Shown here: positions 8,261 to 15,531 of the stretch, one piece after another
How the letters are laid out: every line of letters begins with the position of its first letter
Numbering within the stretch: the first letter of the stretch is position 1
Assembly: GCA_035497635.1 (NCBI GenBank)
Contig: DATJDB010000226.1
Coordinates: 1-24,885 of the forward strand
Source: Serpens sp035497635
GTDB taxonomy: Bacteria; Pseudomonadota; Gammaproteobacteria; Pseudomonadales; Pseudomonadaceae
Direction of reading: 5' to 3'
Length of the DNA: 24,885 nt
Program-made: the position numbers and the translations under genes
The notes under the pieces: generated by a model
Told to the model about the DNA's origin: nothing
What the model saw: only the letters and a program-made list of their open reading frames with translations
Databases searched by the model: none

Positions 8261-10270
8261 ATGTCACGACTTAACCCCCGCCAGCAGGAAGCGGTGCACT
8301 ACATTGGCGGGCCGATGCTGGTGCTGGCCGGCGCCGGCTCCGGCAAGACCAGCGTGATCACCCGCAAGATCGCCTACCTGATCCAGCAATGCGGCATCCG
8401 CGCCCAGAACATTTTTGCCGTCACCTTCACCAACAAGGCCGCCCGCGAGATGAAGGCGCGCGTCGCCAGCCTGCTCAAGCCCGGCGAGGGGCGCGGCCTG
8501 ACGGTGTCGACCTTTCACAACCTGGGCCTGAACATCATCCGCAAGGAATACGCCAAGCTCGGCTACAAGCCGGGCTTTTCAATCTTCGATGAGGGCGACA
8601 TCAAGGGCCTGCTCACCGACATCATGCAGAAGGAATATTCCGGCGATGACGGCGTGGACGAGATCAAGAACTTCATCGGCGCCTGGAAGAACGAGCTGAT
8701 CCTGCCCGAGGAGGCGCTGTCCGCTGCCCGCAATCCCCGCGAACAGACCGCGGCCATCGTCTACATGCACTATCAGCGCACGCTCAAGGCGTACAACGCG
8801 GTGGACTTCGACGACCTCATTCTGCTGCCGGTGAAGCTGTTCCAGGACCACCCCGAGGTGCTGGAGAAGTGGCGCAACCGCGTGCGCTACATGCTGGTCG
8901 ATGAATACCAGGACACCAACGCCAGCCAGTATCTGCTGGTCAAGCTGCTGGTGCAGGAACGCGCGCACTTCACCGTGGTGGGCGACGACGACCAGTCGAT
9001 CTACGCCTGGCGCGGCGCGCGGCCGGAAAACCTCATGCAGCTCAAGGAGGATTTCCCGTCGTTGCAGGTGGTGATGCTGGAGCAGAACTACCGCTCCACC
9101 AGCCGCATCCTCAAGTGCGCCAACGTGCTGATCGCCAACAACCCGCACGTCTTCGAGAAGCAGCTGTGGTCGGAAATGGGCCACGGCGACCCGATCCGCG
9201 TGATCCGCTGCAAAAACGAGGAGGCCGAGGCCGAGCGCATTGCCCTGGAGATCTTCACCCTGCACCTGCGCACCCAGCGCCCGTACAACGAGTTCGCCAT
9301 CCTCTATCGCGGCAACTTCCAGGCCAAGCTGATGGAGCTCAAGCTGCAGCACCACCAGATTCCTTATCGGCTGTCCGGCGGCACCAGCTTCTTCGCCCGT
9401 CAGGAAGTAAAGGATCTGATGAGCTACTTCCGCCTGCTGGTCAATCCGGACGATGACAACGCCTTCCTGCGCGTGATCAACGTGCCGCGTCGCGAGATCG
9501 GCTCGACCACACTGGAAAAGCTCGGCAACTATGCCACCGCACGCGGCATTTCCATGTATGCCGCCAGCGACGAGCTGGGCCTGAACGAAACGCTGGACAG
9601 CCGCTACACGGAGCGCGTGAGCCGCTTCAAGCGCTACATGGACAAGCTGCGTCAGGAATGCGCCGAGGACGACCCGATCATGGCGCTGCGCAGCATGGTC
9701 ATGGACATCGATTACGAAGGCTGGATTCGCGGCAACAGCTCCAGCGACAAGGCCGCCGACTACCGCATGGGCAATGTCTGGTTCCTGATCGATGCGTTGA
9801 AAAACACGCTAGAGAAGGACGAGGACGGTGACATGACCATCGAAGACGCCATCGGCAAGCTGGTGCTGCGCGACATGCTCGAGCGCCAGCAGGAAGAAGA
9901 GGAAGGCGCCGACGGCGTACAGATGATGACCCTGCATGCCTCCAAGGGCCTGGAATTCCCCTACGTGTTCATCATGGGCATGGAGGAGGAATTGCTGCCG
10001 CACCGTTCCAGCATCGAGGCCGACACCATCGAGGAAGAGCGTCGCCTGGCCTACGTGGGAATCACCCGCGCCCGGCAGAACCTGGCAATGACCTTCGCCG
10101 CCAAACGCAAGCAGTACGGCGAAATCATCGACTGCCTGCCCAGCCGCTTCCTCGATGAATTGCCCCAGGAAGACCTCGAATGGGAAGGCCAGGAAGAGGC
10201 GCCGCAGGAAGTGAAGGCCGCGCGCGGCAACGATGCACTGGCAGGCATCCGTGCCATGATGAAGCGATGA
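8261..10270 (+). CDS. rep: ATP-dependent DNA helicase Rep
   Basis: A 669-residue superfamily 1A helicase of the UvrD/Rep type. Rep moves 3'-to-5' on single-stranded DNA, works at replication forks with the replisome, and clears protein roadblocks. Motif Ia/Walker A is GAGSGKT (24-30). The DEXX box is VDEYQDTNASQ (about 214-224), and GDDDQSIYAWRGARPENL (about 242-259) is motif III. The EQNYRST segment follows, and motif V/VI lies near MMTLHASKGLEFPYVF and RRLAYVGITRARQ. Rep, rather than UvrD, is favoured by the length and the MSRLNPRQQEAVHYIGGPMLVLAGAGSG start. The ATG is preceded by CAGGGCG at a suitable distance. The stop overlaps the next gene's start by 4 nt. Confidence 0.96.
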   Translation: MSRLNPRQQEAVHYIGGPMLVLAGAGSGKTSVITRKIAYLIQQCGIRAQNIFAVTFTNKAAREMKARVASLLKPGEGRGLTVSTFHNLGLNIIRKEYAKLGYKPGFSIFDEGDIKGLLTDIMQKEYSGDDGVDEIKNFIGAWKNELILPEEALSAARNPREQTAAIVYMHYQRTLKAYNAVDFDDLILLPVKLFQDHPEVLEKWRNRVRYMLVDEYQDTNASQYLLVKLLVQERAHFTVVGDDDQSIYAWRGARPENLMQLKEDFPSLQVVMLEQNYRSTSRILKCANVLIANNPHVFEKQLWSEMGHGDPIRVIRCKNEEAEAERIALEIFTLHLRTQRPYNEFAILYRGNFQAKLMELKLQHHQIPYRLSGGTSFFARQEVKDLMSYFRLLVNPDDDNAFLRVINVPRREIGSTTLEKLGNYATARGISMYAASDELGLNETLDSRYTERVSRFKRYMDKLRQECAEDDPIMALRSMVMDIDYEGWIRGNSSSDKAADYRMGNVWFLIDALKNTLEKDEDGDMTIEDAIGKLVLRDMLERQQEEEEGADGVQMMTLHASKGLEFPYVFIMGMEEELLPHRSSIEADTIEEERRLAYVGITRARQNLAMTFAAKRKQYGEIIDCLPSRFLDELPQEDLEWEGQEEAPQEVKAARGNDALAGIRAMMKR

Positions 10271-10896
10271 TCGAACCCAGCCAGCGCACCCTTGCCCATT
10301 ACCAGCGCAGTGCCGAGGCCTTCGAGGCCGGCACGCGCGATCATGACGTCAGTCAGAACATCCAGGCGCTGCTGCGCCACCTGCCGGCGCGGCCGCGGCT
10401 GGCGATCCTAGACTTCGGCTGCGGGCCGGGCCGCGATCTGTGCGCCTTCAAGGCGCTCGGCCATGCGCCGGTGGGCCTGGACGGTTGCGCCGCGTTCGTG
10501 GACATGGCACGCCAGGCCAGCGGCTGCGAGGTCTGGCTGCAGGATTTCCTGGCCCTGGACCTGCCTTCCGAACGCTTCGACGGCATCTTCGCCAACGCCT
10601 CGCTGTTTCATGTACCAAGCGCTGAGCTACCCAGAGTACTGGGCCAGCTGCATGACAGCCTGAAGCCCGGCGGCGTGCTGCTCAGCTCCAACCCGCGCGG
10701 GCATAACGAGGAAGGCTGGCAGGGCGCACGCTACGGGGTATGGCACGACTGGTCGCACTGGCAAAAGCTGATGACGGAGGCCGGCTTCGAGGAACTGGAG
10801 CACTACTACCGCCCCGCCGGCCTACCCCGCGAACAACAGCCCTGGCTGGCCAGTGTGTGGCGCAAGGTAGAGCGCGACGGCTCCCCGCATTTGTAG
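10267..10896 (+). CDS. Class I SAM-dependent methyltransferase
   Basis: A 209-residue Methyltransf_11/25-type protein. LAILDFGCGPGRDL (residues about 44-57) is the glycine-rich SAM-binding motif I, and PVGLDGCAAFVDMAR holds the acidic end of strand 2. FDGIFANASLFHVP is motif IV, and LKPGGVLLSSNPRG is the post-core strand. Substrate is not predictable; Ubi/Coq-type or small-molecule methylation are possibilities. The start at 10267 lies in an ATGA overlap with rep, so expression is coupled to the helicase; a frame start further upstream inside rep has no support. The TAG stop at 10894-10896 lies inside the first arm of a REP palindrome, which supplies the stop codon. Confidence 0.88.
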   Translation: MIEPSQRTLAHYQRSAEAFEAGTRDHDVSQNIQALLRHLPARPRLAILDFGCGPGRDLCAFKALGHAPVGLDGCAAFVDMARQASGCEVWLQDFLALDLPSERFDGIFANASLFHVPSAELPRVLGQLHDSLKPGGVLLSSNPRGHNEEGWQGARYGVWHDWSHWQKLMTEAGFEELEHYYRPAGLPREQQPWLASVWRKVERDGSPHL

Positions 10897-11204
10897 GAGC
10901 GACTTCAGTCGCGAGCTCTTGCCCACTCAAAAAAGCATCGCGGCTGAAGCCGCTCCCACCAAAAAGGCGGGCGCCAACCGGCCCTCTGTGCCCCGCCGAG
11001 GCCCTGTCGGCCGGCATAAAGCCGGCCCCACCAGGTTCTTTGCGCCCCCGGGCAAATGCCCTGTAGGGCCGGGTTTATCCCGGCCAAGGCCGGCGTAAAG
11101 CCGGCCCTGCAAGGGTTCGGCCTCATCCGGCCGGGTGGAAAACGCTTTCCTTGTCCACTACGAACCCGCACGGCGACCCGCCGGCGGCCAAAATACGCTC
11201 CGCC
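10893..11204. repeat. Intergenic REP clusters, families A and B
   Basis: This 308-bp gap between the methyltransferase and the MFS gene is largely repeats. Family A: GTAGGAGCGACTTCAGTCGC at 10893-10915 pairs in style with the arm ending at about 10959 (CGGCTGAAGCCGCTCCCAC). Family B: GGCCGGCATAAAGCCGGCC at 11009-11027, then GGCCGGGTTTATCCCGGCC at about 11067-11085 followed by GGCCGGCGTAAAGCCGGCC to about 11106. Each core folds as a hairpin (GGCCGGC-ATAAA-GCCGGCC or GGCCGGG-TTTA-TCCCGGCC). No gene or convincing promoter was seen in the remainder. Confidence 0.8.
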
Positions 11205-12470
11205 CTACCGGCGAAGCGTCACCCTGGCCGCCAGCACCACACCCAGCGCCGCCACACCCAACCCACCCGCCAGCAGAAACAGCCCCGGATAGCCGAGCCG
11301 ATTGGCCAGCACACCACTGAACGCGCCCACGATACCGCCGAGCAGTAATTGCACCGAGGCCTGCAGAGTAAAGTCGGCGCCTTCGTGTTCCGGGCGGCAC
11401 TGGCGCATCATCGCGGCGAACAGCACCACCGTGGACAAGCCATCGGCAAACTGCTCGAACAGCGCCACGACGTAGACCGGCGCGAGCTCGGCCCGACCGA
11501 CCAGCAATGCCATACCGGCAATGCCGACGGCCTGCAAAACACCGCCCAGCAACAAGGCGCGCAGCACGCCGAATCTTGCGTACAACCCGCCGCCCACCAG
11601 CGCGCCGCCGATGCCCACCAGACTGCTGATCAGGGTGAGCTGTCCCAACGCGGCCGCACTCCAACCCTGGTCAACCAGCATCGGCTTGATCATCGGCGAA
11701 CCCAGCGCATCGCCGAGCTTGAAGCTGAGCAACACCAGCAGCCACAGGCCCATGCCCGGCAGCGTCAGTAATCCCCGGTAATGCCGCCAAGGCAGCGCCA
11801 GGCCGCCGGGTTCGGCCTGCGCCGCATGAAACGGCAGCACACGCCGTTCGGGGAAGCGCAACACCGGTACCAGCAACAACACAACCAGCAGGGCCAGCCC
11901 GAGCAGCGTCCAGCGCCAGCCCAGGTCATCAGCCACCAGCAGCAAGCCACTGCCGCCGGCCAGCATGCCGACCTTATAGCCACCCACCTGCAGGCTGTTG
12001 CCCAGGCCGCGCCAGCGCTCGGGCAGCAGGCGCACAGTCAGGCCATCGGTCGCCACGTCCTGGGTCGCTGCCGCCAGGTTGATCAGCAGCAGAACGCCCA
12101 GCAGTGCCGGCAGCCAGGGGCCGAACCACTGCGCCGCCGGCCACAACGCCAGCACGGCCAGCAGCGCCGCCATGGTTGCCTGCAGCGGCACAATCCAGCC
12201 CCGCCGGTGCCCCATGGGCGAGTTGCCGCGTCGGTCGATCCAGGCCGCCCACAACACTTTGAGCAACCAGGGCAACGCCAGCAGCTTGAGCAGGCCGATC
12301 AATGCCAGGTCGACGCCCTCCTGACGCAACAGCACCGGCAGGGCATGGGCCATCAGCCCGGAGGGCAGGCCCTGGGCGACATACAGCGCAGCCAGCAGCG
12401 TCAGAGTGGCGGGCAGGGGATGGGCGAGAGGCTGCATGGCATCGATGTCTGGGAAAAAGAGGTCGAACAT
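11205..12470 (-). CDS. MFS transporter, AmpG-like family
   Basis: A 421-residue, 12-helix major facilitator protein. Repeated hydrophobic helices are obvious throughout, with the MFS loop motif near WIDRRGNSPMGHRRGWIVP (after helix 2) and the AmpG-type segment LLINLAAATQDVATDGLTVRLLPERWRGLGNSLQVGGYKVGM. AmpG imports GlcNAc-anhydroMur-peptides during cell-wall recycling. This protein is shorter than E. coli AmpG and belongs to the wider AmpG-like group, so the substrate is not certain; Pseudomonas genomes typically carry more than one relative. The start is uncertain: the ATG at 12470 and the in-frame ATG at 12437 (MQPLAHPLPATL) both lack a clear ribosome binding site, and the conserved protein begins near the second. 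It is divergent from trhP. Confidence 0.85.
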   Translation of the reverse strand: MFDLFFPDIDAMQPLAHPLPATLTLLAALYVAQGLPSGLMAHALPVLLRQEGVDLALIGLLKLLALPWLLKVLWAAWIDRRGNSPMGHRRGWIVPLQATMAALLAVLALWPAAQWFGPWLPALLGVLLLINLAAATQDVATDGLTVRLLPERWRGLGNSLQVGGYKVGMLAGGSGLLLVADDLGWRWTLLGLALLVVLLLVPVLRFPERRVLPFHAAQAEPGGLALPWRHYRGLLTLPGMGLWLLVLLSFKLGDALGSPMIKPMLVDQGWSAAALGQLTLISSLVGIGGALVGGGLYARFGVLRALLLGGVLQAVGIAGMALLVGRAELAPVYVVALFEQFADGLSTVVLFAAMMRQCRPEHEGADFTLQASVQLLLGGIVGAFSGVLANRLGYPGLFLLAGGLGVAALGVVLAARVTLRR

Positions 12471-12504
12471 ACCGGCAAATTTCGCCGGCCGGAATGGCTT
12501 GCGC

Positions 12505-12605
12505 GGACCTCTGAGGGGCCGGCTTCACGCCGGCCGGCGGCATATCGGGCCGCGCGATGCATCGCTTCCACCGCCATCGGCCGGGATAAACCCGGCCCCA
12601 CAGGT
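12505..12605. repeat. Family B REP pair between the MFS gene and trhP
   Basis: GGCCGGCTTCACGCCGGCC at about 12518-12536 and the reverse-oriented core GGCCGGGATAAACCCGGCC at 12579-12597 followed by CCAC form one BIME-like pair, with a short spacer. They sit upstream of both divergent genes, so both promoters must lie to the sides of this element. A TAAAAT at 12703-12708 is a candidate -10 for trhP, without a good -35. Confidence 0.7.
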
Positions 12606-12742
12606 TGTTGCCGTGCCACAGGACACATTCCCGCGCCGTTGATCCAGCCGAGGCAACGCGGCAGCCGACCGAATGCCCCGGCACGCCAGTCGGAAAAGCG
12701 GGTAAAATGCCCGCCCTTCACGTTCACCCGAGCCGTCGCCCG

Positions 12743-14101
12743 ATGTCCCAGCCCTTCCGCCCCGAGCTGCTGTCCCCCGCCGGGACACTCAAGTCCATGC
12801 GCTACGCCTTCGCCTACGGCGCCGATGCGGTGTATGCGGGGCAACCGCGCTACAGCCTGCGGGTGCGCAACAACGAGTTCGACCACGCCAACCTGGCGCT
12901 GGGCATCAACGAGGCCCATGCACAGGGCAAGCAGTTCTATGTGGTGGTCAACATCGCCGCGCACAACGCCAAGCTGAAGACTTTCATCAAGGATCTTGAG
13001 CCGGTGGTGGCCATGGGGCCAGACGCACTGATCATGTCCGACCCCGGGCTGATCATGCTGGTGCGCGAGCATTTCCCGCACATGCATGTGCACCTGTCGG
13101 TGCAGGCCAACGCGGTGAACTGGGCCAGCGTCGAGTTCTGGCGCCGCCAGGGGCTGACCCGCGCCATCCTGTCCCGCGAACTGTCGCTGGAGGAAATCGG
13201 CGAGATCCGCGAGCAGGTACCGGGCATGGAGCTGGAGGTGTTCGTTCATGGCGCGCTGTGCATGGCCTATTCGGGCCGTTGCCTGCTGTCCGGCTACATC
13301 AACAAGCGCGACCCCAACCAGGGCAGTTGCACCAACGCCTGCCGCTGGGAATACAAGACCCACGAGGGCAAGGAAAACGAGCTGGGCGAGGTGGTGCACC
13401 AGTACGAGCCGATCGCCGTGCAGCAAGCCAACCCGACCCTGGGTGCCGGCGCGCCTTCCGACGAGGTGTTCCTGCTCGAAGACGTGACCCGCCCCGGCGA
13501 GTTCATGGAAGCGACCGAGGACGAACACGGCACCTACATCATGAACTCCAAGGACCTGCGCGCCGTGCAGCACATCGAGCGCATGGTGCAGATGGGCGTG
13601 CATTCGCTGAAGATCGAAGGCCGCACCAAGAGCCATTACTACGTGGCGCGCACCGCGCAGGTATACCGCCAGGCCATCGACGACGCGGTCGCCGGGCGGC
13701 CGTTCGACAAGTCGCTGATGGATACCCTGGAATCACTGGCGCACCGTGGCTACACGGAAGGCTTTCTGCGCCGCCATGTACACGATGAGTATCAGAACTA
13801 CGAACGCGGCTTCTCACTGTCCGAGCGCCAGCAGTTCGTCGGCGAACTGACCGGCGAGCGCAAGAACGGCCTGGCCGAAGTGAAGGTGAAGAATCGTTTC
13901 GCGCTAGGCGATCGGCTGGAGCTGATGACCCCGCAGGGCAATCTGAACTTCCAACTCGACGCCCTGGAGACTGCGACCGGCGAGCGCCGCGTGCTGGCGC
14001 CGGGCGATGGCCATACCCTCTATCTGCCGGTGCCGGAGAGCGTCGATCTGCAGTACGCCCTGTTGATGCGCGACCTGCAGAGTGGCAGCACGCGCGGCTG
14101 A
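12743..14101 (+). CDS. trhP: tRNA U34 hydroxylase TrhP (YegQ), U32 peptidase family
   Basis: A 452-residue U32-family protein. In E. coli, TrhP (formerly YegQ) makes 5-hydroxyuridine at tRNA position 34 using prephenate, the first step to cmo5U/mcmo5U. The conserved opening PELLSPAGTLKSMRYAFAYGADAVYAG is present, and so is the U32 signature ELEVFVHGALCMAYSGRCLLSGYINKRDPNQGSC. Four cysteines stand at C173, C180, C196 and C200, where the family binds an Fe-S cluster. The C-terminal beta-barrel (GERKNGLAEVKVKNRFALGDRLELMTP) is also present. The MSQPFRPELL start at 12743 is chosen over upstream in-frame ATGs (12605 and others), which would read through a repeat region. No Shine-Dalgarno is evident. 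Confidence 0.93.
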   Translation: MSQPFRPELLSPAGTLKSMRYAFAYGADAVYAGQPRYSLRVRNNEFDHANLALGINEAHAQGKQFYVVVNIAAHNAKLKTFIKDLEPVVAMGPDALIMSDPGLIMLVREHFPHMHVHLSVQANAVNWASVEFWRRQGLTRAILSRELSLEEIGEIREQVPGMELEVFVHGALCMAYSGRCLLSGYINKRDPNQGSCTNACRWEYKTHEGKENELGEVVHQYEPIAVQQANPTLGAGAPSDEVFLLEDVTRPGEFMEATEDEHGTYIMNSKDLRAVQHIERMVQMGVHSLKIEGRTKSHYYVARTAQVYRQAIDDAVAGRPFDKSLMDTLESLAHRGYTEGFLRRHVHDEYQNYERGFSLSERQQFVGELTGERKNGLAEVKVKNRFALGDRLELMTPQGNLNFQLDALETATGERRVLAPGDGHTLYLPVPESVDLQYALLMRDLQSGSTRG

Positions 14102-14154
14102 TTACCCGGGAGCCGGGCGGTCAGCGCTTGTTCTGGCCGCCAGCAGGGCCACCG

Positions 14155-14225
14155 TGGGCGCGAATTCATTCGCGAGCTTTGGGTGTCGGCCTGCAACAAA
14201 AACCCGCGGATGAATCCGCTCCCAC
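14155..14225. repeat. Family A REP pair after trhP
   Basis: GTGGGCGCGAATTCATTCGC (from 14155) is one arm, and a reverse-oriented arm CGCGGATGAATCCGCTCCC lies to about 14223. This is the same arrangement as at 18371-18445 and 21169-21242. The element lies between convergent trhP and rnk, where it may act as a transcript-end or gyrase-binding element. Confidence 0.8.
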
Positions 14226-14277
14226 ACCAGCAGAGCAGTCCAGCGCCGATCGGCCCTGCGGGAGCGAACGAGATGAC

Positions 14278-14685
14278 TTACAGCTGGAAGTCGCCCGCCG
14301 CTTCCGGCTGGTATTCCACTTCGAGCAGGGTCAGCGACAGGGTCTTGCCGCTCGGCGCGGGCCAGTCGATCTTCTGACCGATGGTCAGGCCCAGCAGGGC
14401 GCTGCCCACCGGCGCCAGCACCGAGACGGTACCTTCCTTGCCGGCGTTCTGCGGATAGACCAGCGCCAGGTGGTAGTCCTTGCCGGTGCTTTCCTCGCGG
14501 CAATGCACACGGGAATTCATCGTCACCACGCCCGCCGGGATTTCATCGTGGCCGACCACGGTGGCGCGCGACAGCTCCGCCTCCAGCGCCTCGGCGGCCG
14601 GGGTGTATTCCTCCAGACTGTCCAGCAGCTTTTCCAGACGCTGCATATCGAGGCGGGTGACGGTGATCGAGGGTGCGCTGCTCAT
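14278..14685 (-). CDS. rnk: Nucleoside diphosphate kinase regulator Rnk
   Basis: A 135-residue GreA/GreB-family protein. The first 50 residues or so form an antiparallel helical hairpin (LDMQRLEKLLDSLEEYTPAAEALEAEL), and an FKBP-like C-terminal domain follows (STGKDYHLALVYPQNAGKEGTVSVLAPVGSALLGLTIGQKIDWP). Rnk binds RNA polymerase and has been linked to nucleoside diphosphate kinase levels and alginate production in Pseudomonas. The coiled coil lacks the long acidic tip of GreA, as in Rnk. The chosen start has AAGGAGT (plus-strand 14698-14705) about 12 nt upstream; a longer frame to 14769 would translate the leader and terminator. It follows cyaY on the same strand, behind the rnk leader attenuator. 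Confidence 0.92.
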   Translation of the reverse strand: MSSAPSITVTRLDMQRLEKLLDSLEEYTPAAEALEAELSRATVVGHDEIPAGVVTMNSRVHCREESTGKDYHLALVYPQNAGKEGTVSVLAPVGSALLGLTIGQKIDWPAPSGKTLSLTLLEVEYQPEAAGDFQL

Positions 14686-14730
14686 GGCCTGCTGCTGACT
14701 CCTTGGTTGTTCGGTTGCTGAATGCGGAAA

Positions 14731-14860
14731 AGCAAAAAACCCCGCCGAAGCGGCTGTGTGAGCGAGCAAGCGAAGTGAGGCCTAAGGGGCCGATGCGTCG
14801 TATGCGCAGTGTCACACAGCCTGGAAGGCGGGGTTTGCGTACTGGATTGAACCTACCATA
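14731..14860 (-). ncRNA. rnk leader RNA (putative attenuator with intrinsic terminator)
   Basis: On the minus strand, just before rnk, a highly paired segment ends in a run of Ts. An outer stem pairs AAACCCCGCC with GGCGGGGTTT (plus coordinates 14737-14746 and 14827-14836). An inner stem pairs GGCTGTGTGA with TCACACAGCC (14752-14761 and 14812-14821). Between them sit smaller hairpins (GGCC-CCTTA-GGCC; TGCG-CATACGA-CGCA). A short competing hairpin CCGC-TTCG-GCGG precedes the U-tract. This fits the rnk leader family described by comparative analysis in Pseudomonas, a predicted attenuator with a rho-independent terminator. A TATGGT (14855-14860) may be the -10. The signal sensed is unknown. Confidence 0.78.
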
Positions 14861-14886
14861 GCCGGATAAATAAGCAAGGGGCCGGG

Positions 14887-15219
14887 TTACAGGGCCTCGA
14901 AGGCCAGCGCCTCGGCCGCTTGCTCCTGAACCACGCGGCCGAGCAGCTCACCGAGCCGTTCGCCGCTGGTGTCGCAGATCCAGCGCTCGCTGATCTCGTC
15001 GTAATCGAAGTGGAAACCGCCGGAGCGGGCCGCCACCCAGAGCTGACGCAGCGGCTCCTGGCGGCTGAGGATCAGCTGGCTGCCGTTCTCGAAGCGTATG
15101 GTGAGCACACCGTTGCTGTTCTCCAGGTCGACGTCCAGGCCACTGTCGTCGAAGACATCCTCGATATCCTGCTGCAGATGGTCGACCAGATCGTGGAAAC
15201 GGGCTTCACTCAGCGTCAT
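14887..15219 (-). CDS. cyaY: Frataxin CyaY
   Basis: A 110-residue frataxin. CyaY binds iron and regulates the IscS/IscU iron-sulfur assembly machinery. The acidic first helix (residues about 4-28, HDLVDHLQQDIEDVFDDSGLDVDLE) is the iron-binding ridge. The central beta sheet holds NGVLTIRFENGSQLILSRQEPLRQLWVAARSGGFHFDY, the signature region with the conserved tryptophan W61. The start ATG at 15217-15219 follows GAGGAGAG. A minus-strand frame that continues to 16128 over lysA is an open-frame shadow, not a longer CyaY. The order cyaY, then divergent lptM-lysA/dapF, is typical of the cyaY-yifL-dapF block of Gammaproteobacteria. Confidence 0.95.
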   Translation of the reverse strand: MTLSEARFHDLVDHLQQDIEDVFDDSGLDVDLENSNGVLTIRFENGSQLILSRQEPLRQLWVAARSGGFHFDYDEISERWICDTSGERLGELLGRVVQEQAAEALAFEAL

Positions 15220-15287
15220 GGCACTCTCCTCAAATGCGCGCAAGGATGGCGGGTGCCCGACTCGCCGGCAAGTCCCGGCGCGGCGCA

Positions 15288-15316
15288 TAGGCAAGCCAAC
15301 AGGGGGCCGGTATACT
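15288..15316 (+). promoter_or_regulatory. Candidate sigma-70 promoter for lptM-lysA-dapF
   Basis: TATACT at 15311-15316 is a good -10. TAGGCA at 15288-15293 lies 17 bp upstream as a weak -35 (four of six bases match). The pair sits 36 nt before the lptM start, between the divergent cyaY and lptM genes. This is motif-based and would need a mapped 5' end. Confidence 0.5.
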
Positions 15317-15351
15317 CCGGCGCAATCACCGCCTTTACAAGGATTTCCGCC

Positions 15352-15486
15352 ATGAAGCGCCTGTTGCCATCGCTCCTGGTGCTCTTCGTGTTCAGCGTGG
15401 GTCTCAGTGGCTGCGGTCAGAAGGGTCCTCTGTACCACCCGGACGAGCCAAACGCCGGGCACAGCAGGGACCGGTTCGAATTCTAG
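15352..15486 (+). CDS. lptM: LPS-assembly lipoprotein LptM (YifL)
   Basis: A 44-residue lipoprotein, easily missed because of its size. It has a hydrophobic signal (MKRLLPSLLVLFVFSVGLSG) followed by cysteine at residue 21, with the lipobox LSGC cut before the Cys. The mature part CGQKGPLYHP is the hallmark of the LptM/YifL family (also named LppL in Pseudomonas). In E. coli, LptM stabilises LptD-E during oxidative assembly. AAGGAT lies 7 nt before the ATG. It is the first gene of the lysA-dapF run, as yifL precedes dapF in enterics. Confidence 0.93.
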   Translation: MKRLLPSLLVLFVFSVGLSGCGQKGPLYHPDEPNAGHSRDRFEF

Positions 15487-15531
15487 AGCCCGGAGCCCCG
15501 ACACGCGGGCCCGGTCAGCCCAGGAGGCTGC

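Noticed and set aside
12401..13636. A 411-residue minus-strand open frame over trhP
   Set aside because: Antisense shadow of trhP running through a REP region; composition typical of GC-rich non-coding frames.
14837..14861. GGTTCAATCC on the minus strand resembling a tRNA T-loop
   Set aside because: The flanking 5-bp stem does not pair and no acceptor or anticodon arms exist; it lies upstream of the rnk leader.
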